Part shown: positions 18,820 through 29,456 of the stretch, in pieces | How the letters are laid out: every line of letters starts with the position of its first letter | How positions within the stretch are numbered: position 1 is the first letter of the stretch | Assembly (NCBI GenBank): GCA_030831165.1 | Contig: JAURLP010000014.1 | Span: 43,531-107,530, forward strand | Direction of reading: 5' to 3' | DNA length: 64,000 nt | From: Gammaproteobacteria bacterium | Lineage (GTDB): Bacteria > Pseudomonadota > Gammaproteobacteria > Pseudomonadales > Pseudohongiellaceae | Notes under the pieces: generated by a model | The model's input: the letters and a program-made list of their open reading frames with translations, nothing else | What the model was told of the DNA's origin: nothing | Databases searched by the model: none | Program-made: the position numbers and the translations under genes

Positions 18820-19398
18820 TTAACTAAGATTTCCTTCGGCAAAATCCCAATTTACCAAAGCCCAGAAAGCTTCCATATACTTTGGTCTTAAGTTTCGATA
18901 GTCAATATAGTAAGCATGCTCCCAGACATCAACAGTCAACAATGGAGTAACACCATCACTAAGCGGCGTCGCCGCATTCGAAGTGTTGACGATCTCCAGA
19001 CCACCATCAGCATTTTGCACCAACCAGGTCCACCCTGAACCAAAATTATTTACCGCACTGTCAGTAAATTTCGCTTTAAATTCATCAAAAGAGCCAAAAT
19101 GTGCGTTAATCGCCGTTGCCAGTGCTCCAGATGGCACACCCCCGCCATTAGGGCTAAGGCAATTCCAATAAAAAGTATGATTCCAGACCTGAGCAGCATT
19201 GTTGAATACGCCGCCTGAAGAACTTTGAACTATCTCCTCCAGGGATTTGTCTTCGTCTGGTGTGCCCTCTATCAGACCGTTTAGCTTAACCACGTAAGTG
19301 TTGTGATGTTTGCCATAGTGAAATTCTAGCGTCTCTTTTGAGATGTGAGGCTCCAGGGCATCTTGAGAATATGGTAAGGGGGGTAATTCTATCGCCAT
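18820..19398 (-). CDS. sodB: Superoxide dismutase [Fe]
   Basis: A 192-residue cytoplasmic iron superoxide dismutase that converts superoxide to peroxide and oxygen. Metal ligands are His in FHYGKHH (about 27), His in WNHTFYWN (about 74), and Asp and His in [11 protein letters not shown] (near 156-160). The Fe-type signature [23 protein letters not shown] favours iron over manganese. The length is normal and the gene is single. Ribosome site AGGAG lies upstream of the ATG. It reads toward the shared terminator with the acyltransferase gene. Confidence 0.97.
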   Translation of the reverse strand: MAIELPPLPYSQDALEPHISKETLEFHYGKHHNTYVVKLNGLIEGTPDEDKSLEEIVQSSSGGVFNNAAQVWNHTFYWNCLSPNGGGVPSGALATAINAHFGSFDEFKAKFTDSAVNNFGSGWTWLVQNADGGLEIVNTSNAATPLSDGVTPLLTVDVWEHAYYIDYRNLRPKYMEAFWALVNWDFAEGNLS

Positions 19399-19669
19399 TT
19401 TTTACTCCTATTTATTAAACTTTTTTAATTAACTTTGCTTATGTATCGTTACAGCCAGCTAAGGCCTTAGATTTCGTCTAAATCCAATCTTGCATTTTAA
19501 CTCGAGTGCATGCTGGCAAACTAATAAGCCTTTGCCATCAGCCTTTATCCTGTTATCTTAGGGAGGCACTGAAAAGAAAAATTGGCCCAGAATGCCAGAA
19601 TAAAGCTAGGATTTTAGGCTTTAAATGGCAATAAATTAGATCAATAACTTTCAAACACTCGGGAGGCTT
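19399..19669. promoter_or_regulatory. Divergent sodB / PuuD-like promoter region
   Basis: These 271 non-coding bases separate sodB (leftward) from the PuuD-like gene (rightward) and must carry both promoters. I see no clear operator or hairpin. The rightward gene has a strong GGGAGG ribosome site just before its ATG. Confidence 0.4.
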
Positions 19670-20257
19670 ATGAATCCTTTAAAATCTATAACCGGTACAA
19701 TTGTACTAGGTTTTGTAGTAGCACTCATTGTAATTTTAATACTTGGCTCAGGAACCTTCAGTCTTTGGTCGACGGTAACCTGGTTACATGTTTTTGCCGG
19801 AGTAATCTGGATTGGCTTGCTCTATTACTTTAATTTTGTGCAAGTCCCGGCAGTTGGCGAAGCTGCGGCCGATGAAGGCGGTCCGGGACCTGCTGCAATT
19901 AACAAGTATGTCGCTCCAAGAGCATTACTATGGTTTCGTTGGGGTGCATTAGCGACCTGGCTCACAGGTGCAGCAGCCATTGAAGCTGGACCCTTTAATG
20001 GCCTGATGAATGTTTTTACTTTTGGTGCCGGGGTGCAAGTAATTGGCCTGGGCGCCTGGTTAGGAACCATTATGCTCTTTAATGTATGGGTTCTGATTTG
20101 GCCTAACCAGAAAAAAATTCTGGGCATTGTTGAAGCCTCAGCCGAAGAAATTGCCAAAGGAAAAGTCGTGGCTCTGATGGCTTCACGCACCAACACCTTT
20201 TTGTCTATTCCCATGTTAATGTGCATGGTCGGACAAGGGCATGGGCTACCTTTTTAA
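19670..20257 (+). CDS. PuuD/DUF989-like membrane protein without cytochrome domain
   Basis: A 195-residue integral membrane protein with about five helices. It contains the block TWLHVFAGVIWIGLLYYFNFVQVP, then APRALLWFRWGALATWLTG, AWLGTIMLFNVWVLIWPNQKKI and ASRTNTFLSIPMLMCMVGQGHG. These match the membrane half of urate-hydroxylase PuuD-type proteins (formerly DUF989). The C-terminal cytochrome c domain of true PuuD is absent. Conserved histidines in helices (WLHVF and GQGHG) suggest possible heme or metal contacts, which is inference. Such stand-alone proteins are often mislabelled 'NusG' in databases. Role unknown; membrane location is firm. Confidence 0.75.
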   Translation: MNPLKSITGTIVLGFVVALIVILILGSGTFSLWSTVTWLHVFAGVIWIGLLYYFNFVQVPAVGEAAADEGGPGPAAINKYVAPRALLWFRWGALATWLTGAAAIEAGPFNGLMNVFTFGAGVQVIGLGAWLGTIMLFNVWVLIWPNQKKILGIVEASAEEIAKGKVVALMASRTNTFLSIPMLMCMVGQGHGLPF

Positions 20258-20270
20258 ATCCAGCTTGTTT

Positions 20271-20297
20271 AAAAAACCCGGCAAGACCGGGTTTTTT
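20271..20297. terminator. Bidirectional rho-independent terminator
   Basis: An 11-base-pair stem (AAAAAACCCGG / CCGGGTTTTTT) with loop CAAGA lies between the convergent PuuD-like gene and ftsX. Flanking A and T runs make it usable in both directions. Confidence 0.9.
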
Positions 20298-20352
20298 ATG
20301 CCACTTCTTATTCTATAAAATCTTCAATTTAATTTTGGTGGATAAAATGCTG

Positions 20353-21351
20353 CTACCTGGGTTCTATTGCTTTTAAATGCCGTAAAACGGAAAGCCAGGC
20401 TCCAAACCACCCGAGAAAACCACCCAGTAAAATCACATTGAAAATATCGTTCAGACTCAAGCGTATTAAGCTGAATTCTCCATTATAAAGGTCTGCCAAT
20501 TGTGACACAGGGCCTTGCATGAAAAATTGTGCAAGCAACACTAAAACAGTTGCCAGAATTCCACCACCAACACCATACCAAAGCCCGGTATATAAAAAAG
20601 GACGAGCCACAAAAGAATCGGTGCCACCAACCAGTTTCACAACAACTATTTCGTCACGCCGATTTTCTATTGCCAGCCTGACAGTATTGCCAACGACCAA
20701 GGCAACACCAAAAGCCAGTAGAACGCCCAACATAATGATCAGACGCTGAGCTAAATTTAGAATTCCATAAAGCCTTTGCAGCCAGTCAAGGTCATATTGA
20801 ACAGAGTCAACATTATCAAGGTCAGCAAGCTCGCTTACCAAGGCTCTTAACTGCTCTATGACGTCAGTATTAGGGGTCACCACAATAACTGCGGGTAAGG
20901 GGTTTTCATTAAGGCCGCTTAAAGCATCCCCGAAACCTGACAAAGCCTGAAACTCTTCCAAGGCCTGGGCTTGACTAATTATTTCACTACCTGAAATTGC
21001 CGGGTGACTATTTAAAGCAGTTTGTGCTGCAAGCAGTTCTGCATCGCTGCTATCTAATTCCATGTAGATAGATATTTGTGTCGTTTCATCTATATTGCTG
21101 CCAAATTGTTGTAAATTTTGTAGCACAATGAAAAGAAAAAGTGGCAAGGCAATAGCAATAGCAATCATGGTCCAGGTTAAAGCGCTTGCCGCCGCTGTTG
21201 CGAATAACCTATCCAGACTGTCAACAGCCACGAGCTGATGGCTTCTTAATAATGCTGACACCCTGTTCGACGACCTCAAGGATTTTTGGTGCTTGGGCTT
21301 TTCTGTTTGCACAGGTTTTTTTAATTTGGATGCTTTTTTAGGGGCTGCCAT
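20353..21351 (-). CDS. ftsX: Cell division protein FtsX
   Basis: A 332-residue membrane subunit of the FtsEX ABC-type complex, which controls septal peptidoglycan hydrolases. A long Lys-rich cytoplasmic N-terminus precedes the first helix (SALTWTMIAIAIALPLFLFIVL). An extracytoplasmic domain contains QISIYMELDSSDAE and a DNVDSVQYDLDWLQRL segment, and three C-terminal helices follow. This is the FtsX topology and usual proteobacterial length. It begins 1 base after ftsE stops, so they are translationally linked. The order ftsY-ftsE-ftsX is the gammaproteobacterial norm; the usual next gene rpoH does not follow here. Confidence 0.95.
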   Translation of the reverse strand: MAAPKKASKLKKPVQTEKPKHQKSLRSSNRVSALLRSHQLVAVDSLDRLFATAAASALTWTMIAIAIALPLFLFIVLQNLQQFGSNIDETTQISIYMELDSSDAELLAAQTALNSHPAISGSEIISQAQALEEFQALSGFGDALSGLNENPLPAVIVVTPNTDVIEQLRALVSELADLDNVDSVQYDLDWLQRLYGILNLAQRLIIMLGVLLAFGVALVVGNTVRLAIENRRDEIVVVKLVGGTDSFVARPFLYTGLWYGVGGGILATVLVLLAQFFMQGPVSQLADLYNGEFSLIRLSLNDIFNVILLGGFLGWFGAWLSVLRHLKAIEPR

Positions 21352-21352
21352 T

Positions 21353-22036
21353 TTAAGAGTCGCTAACTATTTTTTCAGTAGCTCCTTGAATCATCCTGCC
21401 ATGATCAAGCGTTAATATCCGATGCCGCAGCTTTGCTATTAAACTTAAATCATGACTAGCAATTAAAACGCTGACACCAACTCGATTAAACTCTTCAAAT
21501 AATTCCATAATTTCCGCAGATAAAAGTGGGTCGAGATTTCCTGTAGGCTCATCAGCCAGCAATAAGTCCGGCTTATTCACAACAGCCCTGGCAATACCAA
21601 CACGCTGTTGCTCCCCTCCTGAAAGGGCTATTGGATTTTGGTTTTCTTTTTTTAACAAGCCTACTTTGTCCAATGCCGCTCGTACTCTGCGCCCGGCGTC
21701 TCTTGAATCAAAACCTGCAATCTGCAGAGGGAGTGCAACATTCTCAAATACACTGCGATCAAACAAGAGTTGGTGATCCTGAAAAACTAATCCTATATTG
21801 CGCCGGAAATAAGGCAGCTGGCGCCGAGACAAACGATTTAAATTTTGGCCATTGACAAATACTTGACCCGAACTGGCCTTTTCCATTTGCATGATGAGCT
21901 TGAGTAAAGTGCTTTTCCCGGCACCAGAGTGCCCGGTTAAAAAGGCAAAATCGGCTTTCTCTAGATGGAAACTTATGTTGCTTAGAGCTTCATGGCCACC
22001 AGGGTAGCGTTTACTGACAGCGTCAAATTTAATCAT
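21353..22036 (-). CDS. ftsE: Cell division ATP-binding protein FtsE
   Basis: A 227-residue ABC ATPase. Walker A is GHSGAGKST (near 36), the Q-loop lies in GLVFQDHQLL, the signature is LSGGEQQRVGIARA and Walker B is LLLADEPTGNLD, followed by the switch histidine in ASHD. The sequence opens MIKFDAVSKRYPGGHEAL, the typical FtsE start. It powers the FtsX partner at the divisome. Its start codon overlaps the end of ftsY by 8 bases. The stop is 1 base from ftsX. Confidence 0.96.
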   Translation of the reverse strand: MIKFDAVSKRYPGGHEALSNISFHLEKADFAFLTGHSGAGKSTLLKLIMQMEKASSGQVFVNGQNLNRLSRRQLPYFRRNIGLVFQDHQLLFDRSVFENVALPLQIAGFDSRDAGRRVRAALDKVGLLKKENQNPIALSGGEQQRVGIARAVVNKPDLLLADEPTGNLDPLLSAEIMELFEEFNRVGVSVLIASHDLSLIAKLRHRILTLDHGRMIQGATEKIVSDS

Positions 22037-23030
22037 TTTCGCTGAATAGAGCCTCTACAAAATCATGAGCATTAAACGGTCTTAAATCATCGAGTTTTTC
22101 CCCGATACCAATAAAGCGGAGAGGTAAAGCAAGCTGATTGGCAATAGCGAAGACCATTCCTCCCTTGGCTGTACCGTCGAGTTTACTGAGCGTTAAACCG
22201 CTTACTTGTACGGCTGATGAAAAGTGCTCAGCTTGGCTTAAAGCATTCTGGCCGGTAGTTGCATCCAGCACCAACATCGTTTCCTGAGGAATATCATCAT
22301 CGAGTTTTTTCAAAACTCGAACAACCTTTTCCAGTTCCTGCATCAAATTATCCTTGTTGTGCAAGCGCCCAGCAGTGTCCGCTATCAAAACATCAATATT
22401 TTTGGCTAGCGCTGACTGGTAAGCATCAAAAATTACCGAGGCGCTATCTGCCCCGGTATGTTGAGCAACAACAGGAACATTATTTCGCTCTCCCCAGACC
22501 TCCAGTTGTTCTACGGCAGCGGCTCGAAAGGTATCCCCCGCGGCTAACATCACCGAACGACCTTCATTTTGAAAGCGTTTAGCCAGCTTGCCAATAGTTG
22601 TTGTTTTGCCTACCCCATTGACACCCACCATCAAGACCACAAATGGCTTATTTAAATCTGTCGGAATCTCTAAAGGCTTATCGCATATCGCTAGTTGTTC
22701 GCGCAGCACTTCCTTCAGGGTTTGGAAAAGCACATCCGCATCGGCAAGATCTTTTCGCTTAAGGCGTTGGGATAATTCACTAATAATTGTCGTTGTTGCT
22801 GAAATTCCTACATCAGATGTAAGCAAACGCGTCTCTATTTCTTCAAGTAGCTCATCATCAATTTCTTTTTTGCCAAGCAGCAGAGAGCCAAGTCCATCCG
22901 TTAGTCCAGAGCGGGTGCGTCCAAGCCCTGTTTTTAAACGAGCAAAGAAAGAGCCTTTTTTTGATTCTTCTGCCGATGAAGCTTCTGTTTTCCCAGCCTC
23001 AATACCTGAACGTTTTCCTAAACCAAACAT
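22029..23030 (-). CDS. ftsY: Signal recognition particle receptor FtsY
   Basis: A 333-residue SRP receptor GTPase. The N-domain helices carry DDELLEEIETRLLTSDVG, then the G1 loop GVNGVGKTTTIGKLAKRF, the insertion box GDTFRAAAVEQLEVW, DTAGRLHNKDNL and the TKLD equivalent SKLDGTAKGG. The C-terminal closing helix is the standard FIGIGEKLDDLRPF. The acidic membrane-targeting A-domain is short compared with E. coli FtsY, as in many other proteobacteria. It docks ribosome-SRP complexes at the membrane. First gene of ftsY-ftsE-ftsX, divergent from rsmD as is usual. Confidence 0.96.
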   Translation of the reverse strand: MFGLGKRSGIEAGKTEASSAEESKKGSFFARLKTGLGRTRSGLTDGLGSLLLGKKEIDDELLEEIETRLLTSDVGISATTTIISELSQRLKRKDLADADVLFQTLKEVLREQLAICDKPLEIPTDLNKPFVVLMVGVNGVGKTTTIGKLAKRFQNEGRSVMLAAGDTFRAAAVEQLEVWGERNNVPVVAQHTGADSASVIFDAYQSALAKNIDVLIADTAGRLHNKDNLMQELEKVVRVLKKLDDDIPQETMLVLDATTGQNALSQAEHFSSAVQVSGLTLSKLDGTAKGGMVFAIANQLALPLRFIGIGEKLDDLRPFNAHDFVEALFSEND

Positions 23031-23198
23031 AGATTTTTTAACACCATTAGAGAGAGGGCTTATGCTAACAGCAGCTCTGATTCTACGCTAGCATTATGCT
23101 TTTAAATGCTTGTGTCGATGGCAAATCAGCACATCATTCTGGCATAAGTGTCATGAATGGTTTAGTTTTGCTTTCTTGTCTTTTCACAGGGGCACGAA

Positions 23199-23756
23199 GT
23201 GAATCAAGTACGCATAATTGCCGGGAAATGGCGAAGCCGAAAAATATCTTTCCCCGATCATGAGGGTTTAAGACCCAGCCCTGCCCGCGTGCGTGAAACC
23301 TTATTTAACTGGTTACAATCTGATATTAAGGGCGCCGCCTGTTTGGATCTGTTTGCTGGCAGCGGAGCTTTGGCTGTTGAGGCCTGCTCGCGTGGCGCAA
23401 AGCATGCAACCTGTTTAGAGTTTGATTCCGAAACAGCAGCAAGCATACAAAAAAATATAGAACGCCTAAACGCAAATGAAATAATTCTTTTACAGCAAAA
23501 CGCACTGGTATTTTTAAAAAACAACAAGACAAATAATAAATATGATGTGGTTTTCCTTGATCCTCCTTTTAAAGAAAATTTACTTGATACAAGTATTGCT
23601 TTGCTAGAAAGCAACTCCTGGCTCACAACAAGAGCCCTGATTTATATTGAATCCGATCAACCCCTAGAACGCTATTCGTTGCCTCAAAACTGGATGTTAG
23701 TGAAGCAAAAAAAAGCCGGACATGTTTATTATGGTTTATGTCAAAGAGATGGCTAG
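23199..23756 (+). CDS. rsmD: 16S rRNA (guanine966-N2)-methyltransferase
   Basis: A 185-residue SAM-dependent methyltransferase. It opens VRIIAGKWRSRKISFP, followed by GLRPSPARVRETLFNWLQ, which is specific for RsmD. The SAM loop is LDLFAGSGALAVEACSRGA and the catalytic motif is DVVFLDPPF (D/NPPF for exocyclic amino methylation). It methylates G966 of 16S rRNA in the 30S subunit. The start is GTG at 23199 with AGGGG about 6 bases upstream. No alternative ATG precedes the conserved N-terminus. Divergent from ftsY, the usual neighbour, and convergent with the RidA gene. Confidence 0.95.
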   Translation: MNQVRIIAGKWRSRKISFPDHEGLRPSPARVRETLFNWLQSDIKGAACLDLFAGSGALAVEACSRGAKHATCLEFDSETAASIQKNIERLNANEIILLQQNALVFLKNNKTNNKYDVVFLDPPFKENLLDTSIALLESNSWLTTRALIYIESDQPLERYSLPQNWMLVKQKKAGHVYYGLCQRDG

Positions 23757-23799
23757 CAATTCAACTTTCTTAAAATAAAAGCAAAATTAATTTTATTAA

Positions 23800-24192
23800 T
23801 TATTCTTTATAAAAAGAAAACTCAATTTCTACCAGGGCATTTAAAGGTAGGGCAGAAACACCCACTGCAGATCTTGCCGGCGGCACGACATCGCCGGGAA
23901 AAACTTCTTCCCAAGCCTGATTAATTAAAGGAAACTGATCAAACATTCTGGAAAATATTCTGACACTAACCAAGTCTTCCAAACCCAATGAAAACTCCTC
24001 CATCAATATATTTAAATTTTCAAATATTCTGCGTGTTTGATCGTAGCTATCACCTTCAATTAGCTTCCCGGTATCGTTATTCAAAGCAATCATCCCGCTA
24101 CAAACATAGTTAGGCCCGGCTTGTATTAACTGACTGTAACGAAATAGCGGGGCAGATAATTTAGTCGATATAAGTGCTTTTCTCATTACCAT
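23800..24192 (-). CDS. RidA family protein (enamine/imine deaminase-like)
   Basis: A 130-residue member of the RidA/YjgF/UK114 family. These small trimeric proteins hydrolyse reactive enamines and imines such as 2-aminoacrylate. It has FRYSQLIQAGPNYVCSGMIALN near the N-terminus, then the helix QTRRIFENLNILMEEFSLGLEDLVSVRIFSRM and the C-terminal PPARSAVGVSALPLNALVEIEF, which holds the Arg (PPARS) that binds the substrate carboxylate. The gene overlaps the end of the upstream NSS transporter by 7 bases, so they are translationally coupled. A joint role in amino acid uptake and clean-up is plausible. Confidence 0.88.
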   Translation of the reverse strand: MVMRKALISTKLSAPLFRYSQLIQAGPNYVCSGMIALNNDTGKLIEGDSYDQTRRIFENLNILMEEFSLGLEDLVSVRIFSRMFDQFPLINQAWEEVFPGDVVPPARSAVGVSALPLNALVEIEFSFYKE

Positions 24193-25559
24193 GCCAATAT
24201 CAAATTAATAAAAACTACCGCCAAAATTAAGGTTATGACGTATCGCAACATAAACATCCAAAGCTTAAACCAATGATGTTCCGCCAATACACTTAACTCT
24301 TCCTGTGAAATTTTATTAGGCAATACCCAACCGATGAAAATAGCCAATAATAATCCGCCCAGCGGCAGCATTAGGTTATTACTCAAGTAGTCAAAAAAAT
24401 CAAAGAAGGTTCGTTCCACGCCAATAAATCCCAGCGGATAAAAGTCAGATAAATTATTCAGTGACAACACTGGCAGCATGCCTAAAAGCCATACCAATAT
24501 TGCACCAGTCCATGCTGCCTTTTTTCTGCTCCAGCCATCTTTAGATTGCAACCAGGCAACAGGGGCCTCCAGTAAACTAATTGCAGATGTGATCGCTGCA
24601 AATGCTAATAAAATGAAAAATAAGGTTCCAACAAATTGGCCGCCTGGCATATGTCCAAAGGCCAGGGGTACTGTTTCAAAAACCAAACCCGGGCCTGCTG
24701 CCGGGTTTAGCCCAAAGGCAAACACGATAGGAAAAATTGCTAACCCGGACAATAAAGCAACAAAGGTGTCAGCGCTTGCAACTATCACTGATGAATTAAT
24801 TATGGAGTCGTTTCGATTCATGTATGATCCATAAGCCATCAAAATAGTGGCTCCTGCTCCAACTGAAAAAAAGGCTTGCCCAAAAGCGGCAACAATAACT
24901 TCAATATTAATTTTGCTGAAATCCGGCTGGAACAAATAGCTTACTGATTGTGCAAAATTACCTGTCACAGCCGCATAAATCACCATGGCGATCAAAATAA
25001 TAAATAAAGACGGCATTAAATACTTTACGGCAACCTCAATCCCTCCGGAAATTCCTCTGGAGGAAACCCATCCCATCAGGCCAATAAACAGGGTATGTCC
25101 AAAAACGACCATGGGAAGGCTAGCGTTGAACTCAGCAGAAATAGCCAAGGACCCTTCTACATCAATATTAACAAACTGGCCGCTGATATTTTTAACGGCA
25201 TATATAATGGTCTCCCCCCCTATCATGCAGTAGTAAGACAGGATGGTCAGCGCTGTGGCAATCCCCAGGTAACCGAGCCATGACCAGTATTCGCTGGCAT
25301 TAGCCTCTTTTGCGATAGCCCGCAAACCAACTGGAGGGCAAGCCTGCCCTTTCCGTCCCAGCATTAACTCCCCCATCAAAAGCGGCATGGCCAGAAAAAA
25401 GACTGCAGCAAGGTAAATTATTACAAAGGCGCCTCCTCCATTTTCACCGGCCGTGAAAGGAAAGCGCCAGATATTCGCCAGCCCAACTGAAGAGCCAATA
25501 GTCGCCATAATAAATAGCCACTGAGAGGACCAATTCTCATGTTCTTTTTGTTGTTGCAT
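24186..25559 (-). CDS. Sodium-dependent transporter, NSS/SLC6 family
   Basis: A 457-residue protein with about 11-12 membrane helices. The first helix carries the signature SSQWLFIMATIGSSVGLANIWRFPFTAGENGGGAF, the Na+ and substrate site of the LeuT-type fold. A later block is FSVGAGATILMAYGSYMNRND. Bacterial members import amino acids with sodium; the substrate is not predictable. The length is typical of bacterial members with shortened tails. Ribosome site GGAG precedes the ATG. The downstream RidA gene overlaps its stop. Confidence 0.93.
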   Translation of the reverse strand: MQQQKEHENWSSQWLFIMATIGSSVGLANIWRFPFTAGENGGGAFVIIYLAAVFFLAMPLLMGELMLGRKGQACPPVGLRAIAKEANASEYWSWLGYLGIATALTILSYYCMIGGETIIYAVKNISGQFVNIDVEGSLAISAEFNASLPMVVFGHTLFIGLMGWVSSRGISGGIEVAVKYLMPSLFIILIAMVIYAAVTGNFAQSVSYLFQPDFSKINIEVIVAAFGQAFFSVGAGATILMAYGSYMNRNDSIINSSVIVASADTFVALLSGLAIFPIVFAFGLNPAAGPGLVFETVPLAFGHMPGGQFVGTLFFILLAFAAITSAISLLEAPVAWLQSKDGWSRKKAAWTGAILVWLLGMLPVLSLNNLSDFYPLGFIGVERTFFDFFDYLSNNLMLPLGGLLLAIFIGWVLPNKISQEELSVLAEHHWFKLWMFMLRYVITLILAVVFINLILAW

Positions 25560-25624
25560 CAGATTTAAAGCTCCTCGCCTCTAATTATCAGACTAGACTA
25601 ATTTATTCCCTCAAAGATAGAAAG

Positions 25625-25648
25625 AGCCATTCCTGGCTATTTTTTTTT
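25625..25648 (+). terminator. Terminator-like hairpin upstream of coaD
   Basis: A short stem AGCCA / TGGCT (loop TTCC) is followed by A and nine T's, a rho-independent terminator pattern on the rightward strand. No rightward gene ends here. It may block read-through into coaD or be fortuitous. The stem is only 5 base pairs. Confidence 0.4.
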
Positions 25649-25689
25649 CACAAAGACTATCTGCAAACTCACCGCAATAATAATTACTG

Positions 25690-25695
25690 TATAAT
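25690..25695 (+). promoter_or_regulatory. Possible -10 box for coaD
   Basis: A perfect TATAAT stands 28 bases before the coaD ATG. No good -35 hexamer lies at the right distance, so the call rests on the -10 match and position only. Confidence 0.3.
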
Positions 25696-25722
25696 CGTCA
25701 ATTATTTAAAGATATTGCCATT

Positions 25723-27274
<1,552 letters not shown>

Positions 27275-27372
27275 TTTTATTTAAGGGTTCCAAAAGGGTG
27301 CCGGTATTTATTTGCCTCATATATACCTGACATTCACGTATAATCAAGCTCCCAACATTGCTATTAACAACT

Positions 27373-29397
27373 ATGAAACCGCAATTACTCGCAAGGCTTG
27401 GTATAGATACCGGTGGCACATTCACTGATTTTGTTCTGGTCTATCAGGGCAAGCTGCAAACCCACAAAGTATTATCTACCCCTGAAGCACCAGAGCTGGC
27501 AATTCTACAGGGCATTAATGAACTGGGTCTAGCAAAGGCTGTTAGTGCAGGAGAAGTAGCGATCATACACGGCAGCACAGTAGCAACAAATGCCGCCCTT
27601 GAAAGAAAAGGCGTAAAAACGGCCTTTATCACTAATCGTGGTTTCAAAGACATGTTAACTATTGCCAGACAAACTCGGCCTCAGCTCTATCGCCTTGAAA
27701 CACAGCCAAAAATGCCTCCTGTCCCCGAAGAGTTCTGCCTTGAAGTGGGTGGCCGTTTAAGTGCCGATGGAAAAGAGTTGCAGAAGCCTGATAATCAAAG
27801 CCTGCAAAGCTTAGTTGAGCAGCTTGAGCTTCTTCATCCAGAGGCAATAGCGATAAACCTGCTTTTCTCATTTATCGATAGCCGTCATGAAAAATGGGTA
27901 GCAGAATACCTAAGGAAGAACCTTAGCTGGCAGCCATTTATATGCTGCTCACACAGTATTTTGCCCGAATACAAGGAATATGAAAGAGGCATCGCCTGCT
28001 GGCTCAATGCCTCGTTGAGCCCCTTGGTAAATACTTATTTGCTTAAGCTGGAAGCCTCGATCGCGCCATCGACTTTGTCAGTCATGCAATCCTCTGGAGG
28101 CACTATAAATGCCAGACAAGCCGCTGATAAAGCCGTAAACATGCTTTTATCCGGTCCGGCAGGCGGCTTGGCAGCCGCAAGCTATCTAGCCAAGAATCTG
28201 GAGATCCCCGGCTTAATGACTTTTGACATGGGTGGAACATCTACAGATGCGGCCTTACTGGACAAAGGCAACATAGTGCTTAGCACTGAAGGCACGATAG
28301 GCTCCTTTCCTGTCGGCGTACCAATGGTCGACATGCATACCATTGGAGCAGGCGGAGGATCCATTGCTTACCTTGATTCAGGTTGCTTGCTGCATGTTGG
28401 ACCAGAATCTGCCGGCGCCAAACCTGGGCCAGCCTGTTATGGTTTGGGGGGAAAAAGCCCAACGGTAACCGATGCAAACCTGATATTAGGGCGCTTAAGA
28501 CCTGAGTCATTTATGGGCGGGGAATTTCAGCTGGATAATGAAGCAGCCCTGAAAGCAATCGGGAAAATATCTGAAAAGTTAGCGCTTACTACTGAGGAGG
28601 CGGCTGAAGGAATAATATCCATTGCCAATTCACATATGGCGCAAGCCTTGCGTTCTATCTCTGTTGAAAAAGGTTATGATCCTAAAAAGTTCCGTCTGTG
28701 CTGCTTCGGTGGGGCCGGAGGGCTGCATATTTGCGCTCTTGCTGATGCCCTTGGGATGACACAAGCACTGGTTCCCTTAAACGCAGGAGTATTTTCAGCT
28801 CTGGGAATGTTGCTGGCGCCAGTGAAACGCAATTTCTCTCATAGCTATCAATGCCTGCTCGCCAATGCTGACCAGAGGGACATCAAGCAGCTTTTTACTG
28901 AGTTGAAAATGCAAGCTCTTGATGAGCTTAATCAAGAACACCTAGCTAATGCTGAGGTTTTAATAGAATATAGCGTAGATATGCGTTATTCAGGCCAATC
29001 ATCCAGCTTAAACCTGGCTTGGGAGGGCCTTGAGATAACTCAGCAAAAGTTCCATGAATTGCATAAAAGCCGCTATGGGCATCAACTGCACATTGAACCT
29101 GAACTGGTTAATTTACGTCTCTCTGCAGAGCTTCAAAAGCAGCAATACAATCTACAGCGGTGGACTAATCCTAAACCAGCCAAAATACGTAAAAAGCTTT
29201 GTCTATATGGGTTTGACGAAAAAGTTAGTGTCCATCAGCGTGATGAATTGAATGTTGAGCAAGTTATACAGGGACCAGCCTTGATATTGGAAAAAAATTC
29301 CACAATATTAATTGGAGCTGAATGGTGTGCTAGAACAGACCAATTTGGGCACTTGTTTCTTGACAAGCAAAGGGCTTGGGCGGAGGATAAAGACTAA
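27373..29397 (+). CDS. Hydantoinase/oxoprolinase family protein (HyuA-like)
   Basis: About 674 residues, matching the N-methylhydantoinase A / 5-oxoprolinase alpha-type subunit. The ATP-binding actin-like motifs are LGIDTGGTFTDFVL near the N-terminus, MTFDMGGTSTDAALL near residue 290, and CFGGAGGLHICALADALGM further on. These enzymes open cyclic amides with ATP, or carboxylate acetone when paired with other subunits. The usual partner, a HyuB-like subunit, is not adjacent. This protein therefore either works alone or with a distant partner. An in-frame TTG at 27358 adds five residues, but the ATG at 27373 begins right before the conserved fold. Confidence 0.9.
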   Translation: MKPQLLARLGIDTGGTFTDFVLVYQGKLQTHKVLSTPEAPELAILQGINELGLAKAVSAGEVAIIHGSTVATNAALERKGVKTAFITNRGFKDMLTIARQTRPQLYRLETQPKMPPVPEEFCLEVGGRLSADGKELQKPDNQSLQSLVEQLELLHPEAIAINLLFSFIDSRHEKWVAEYLRKNLSWQPFICCSHSILPEYKEYERGIACWLNASLSPLVNTYLLKLEASIAPSTLSVMQSSGGTINARQAADKAVNMLLSGPAGGLAAASYLAKNLEIPGLMTFDMGGTSTDAALLDKGNIVLSTEGTIGSFPVGVPMVDMHTIGAGGGSIAYLDSGCLLHVGPESAGAKPGPACYGLGGKSPTVTDANLILGRLRPESFMGGEFQLDNEAALKAIGKISEKLALTTEEAAEGIISIANSHMAQALRSISVEKGYDPKKFRLCCFGGAGGLHICALADALGMTQALVPLNAGVFSALGMLLAPVKRNFSHSYQCLLANADQRDIKQLFTELKMQALDELNQEHLANAEVLIEYSVDMRYSGQSSSLNLAWEGLEITQQKFHELHKSRYGHQLHIEPELVNLRLSAELQKQQYNLQRWTNPKPAKIRKKLCLYGFDEKVSVHQRDELNVEQVIQGPALILEKNSTILIGAEWCARTDQFGHLFLDKQRAWAEDKD

Positions 29398-29456
29398 ATT
29401 TAAGGGCTATTTTCGACCTGTAACCTCTAAAATGATTGAGATAATTAAGAATAGGC

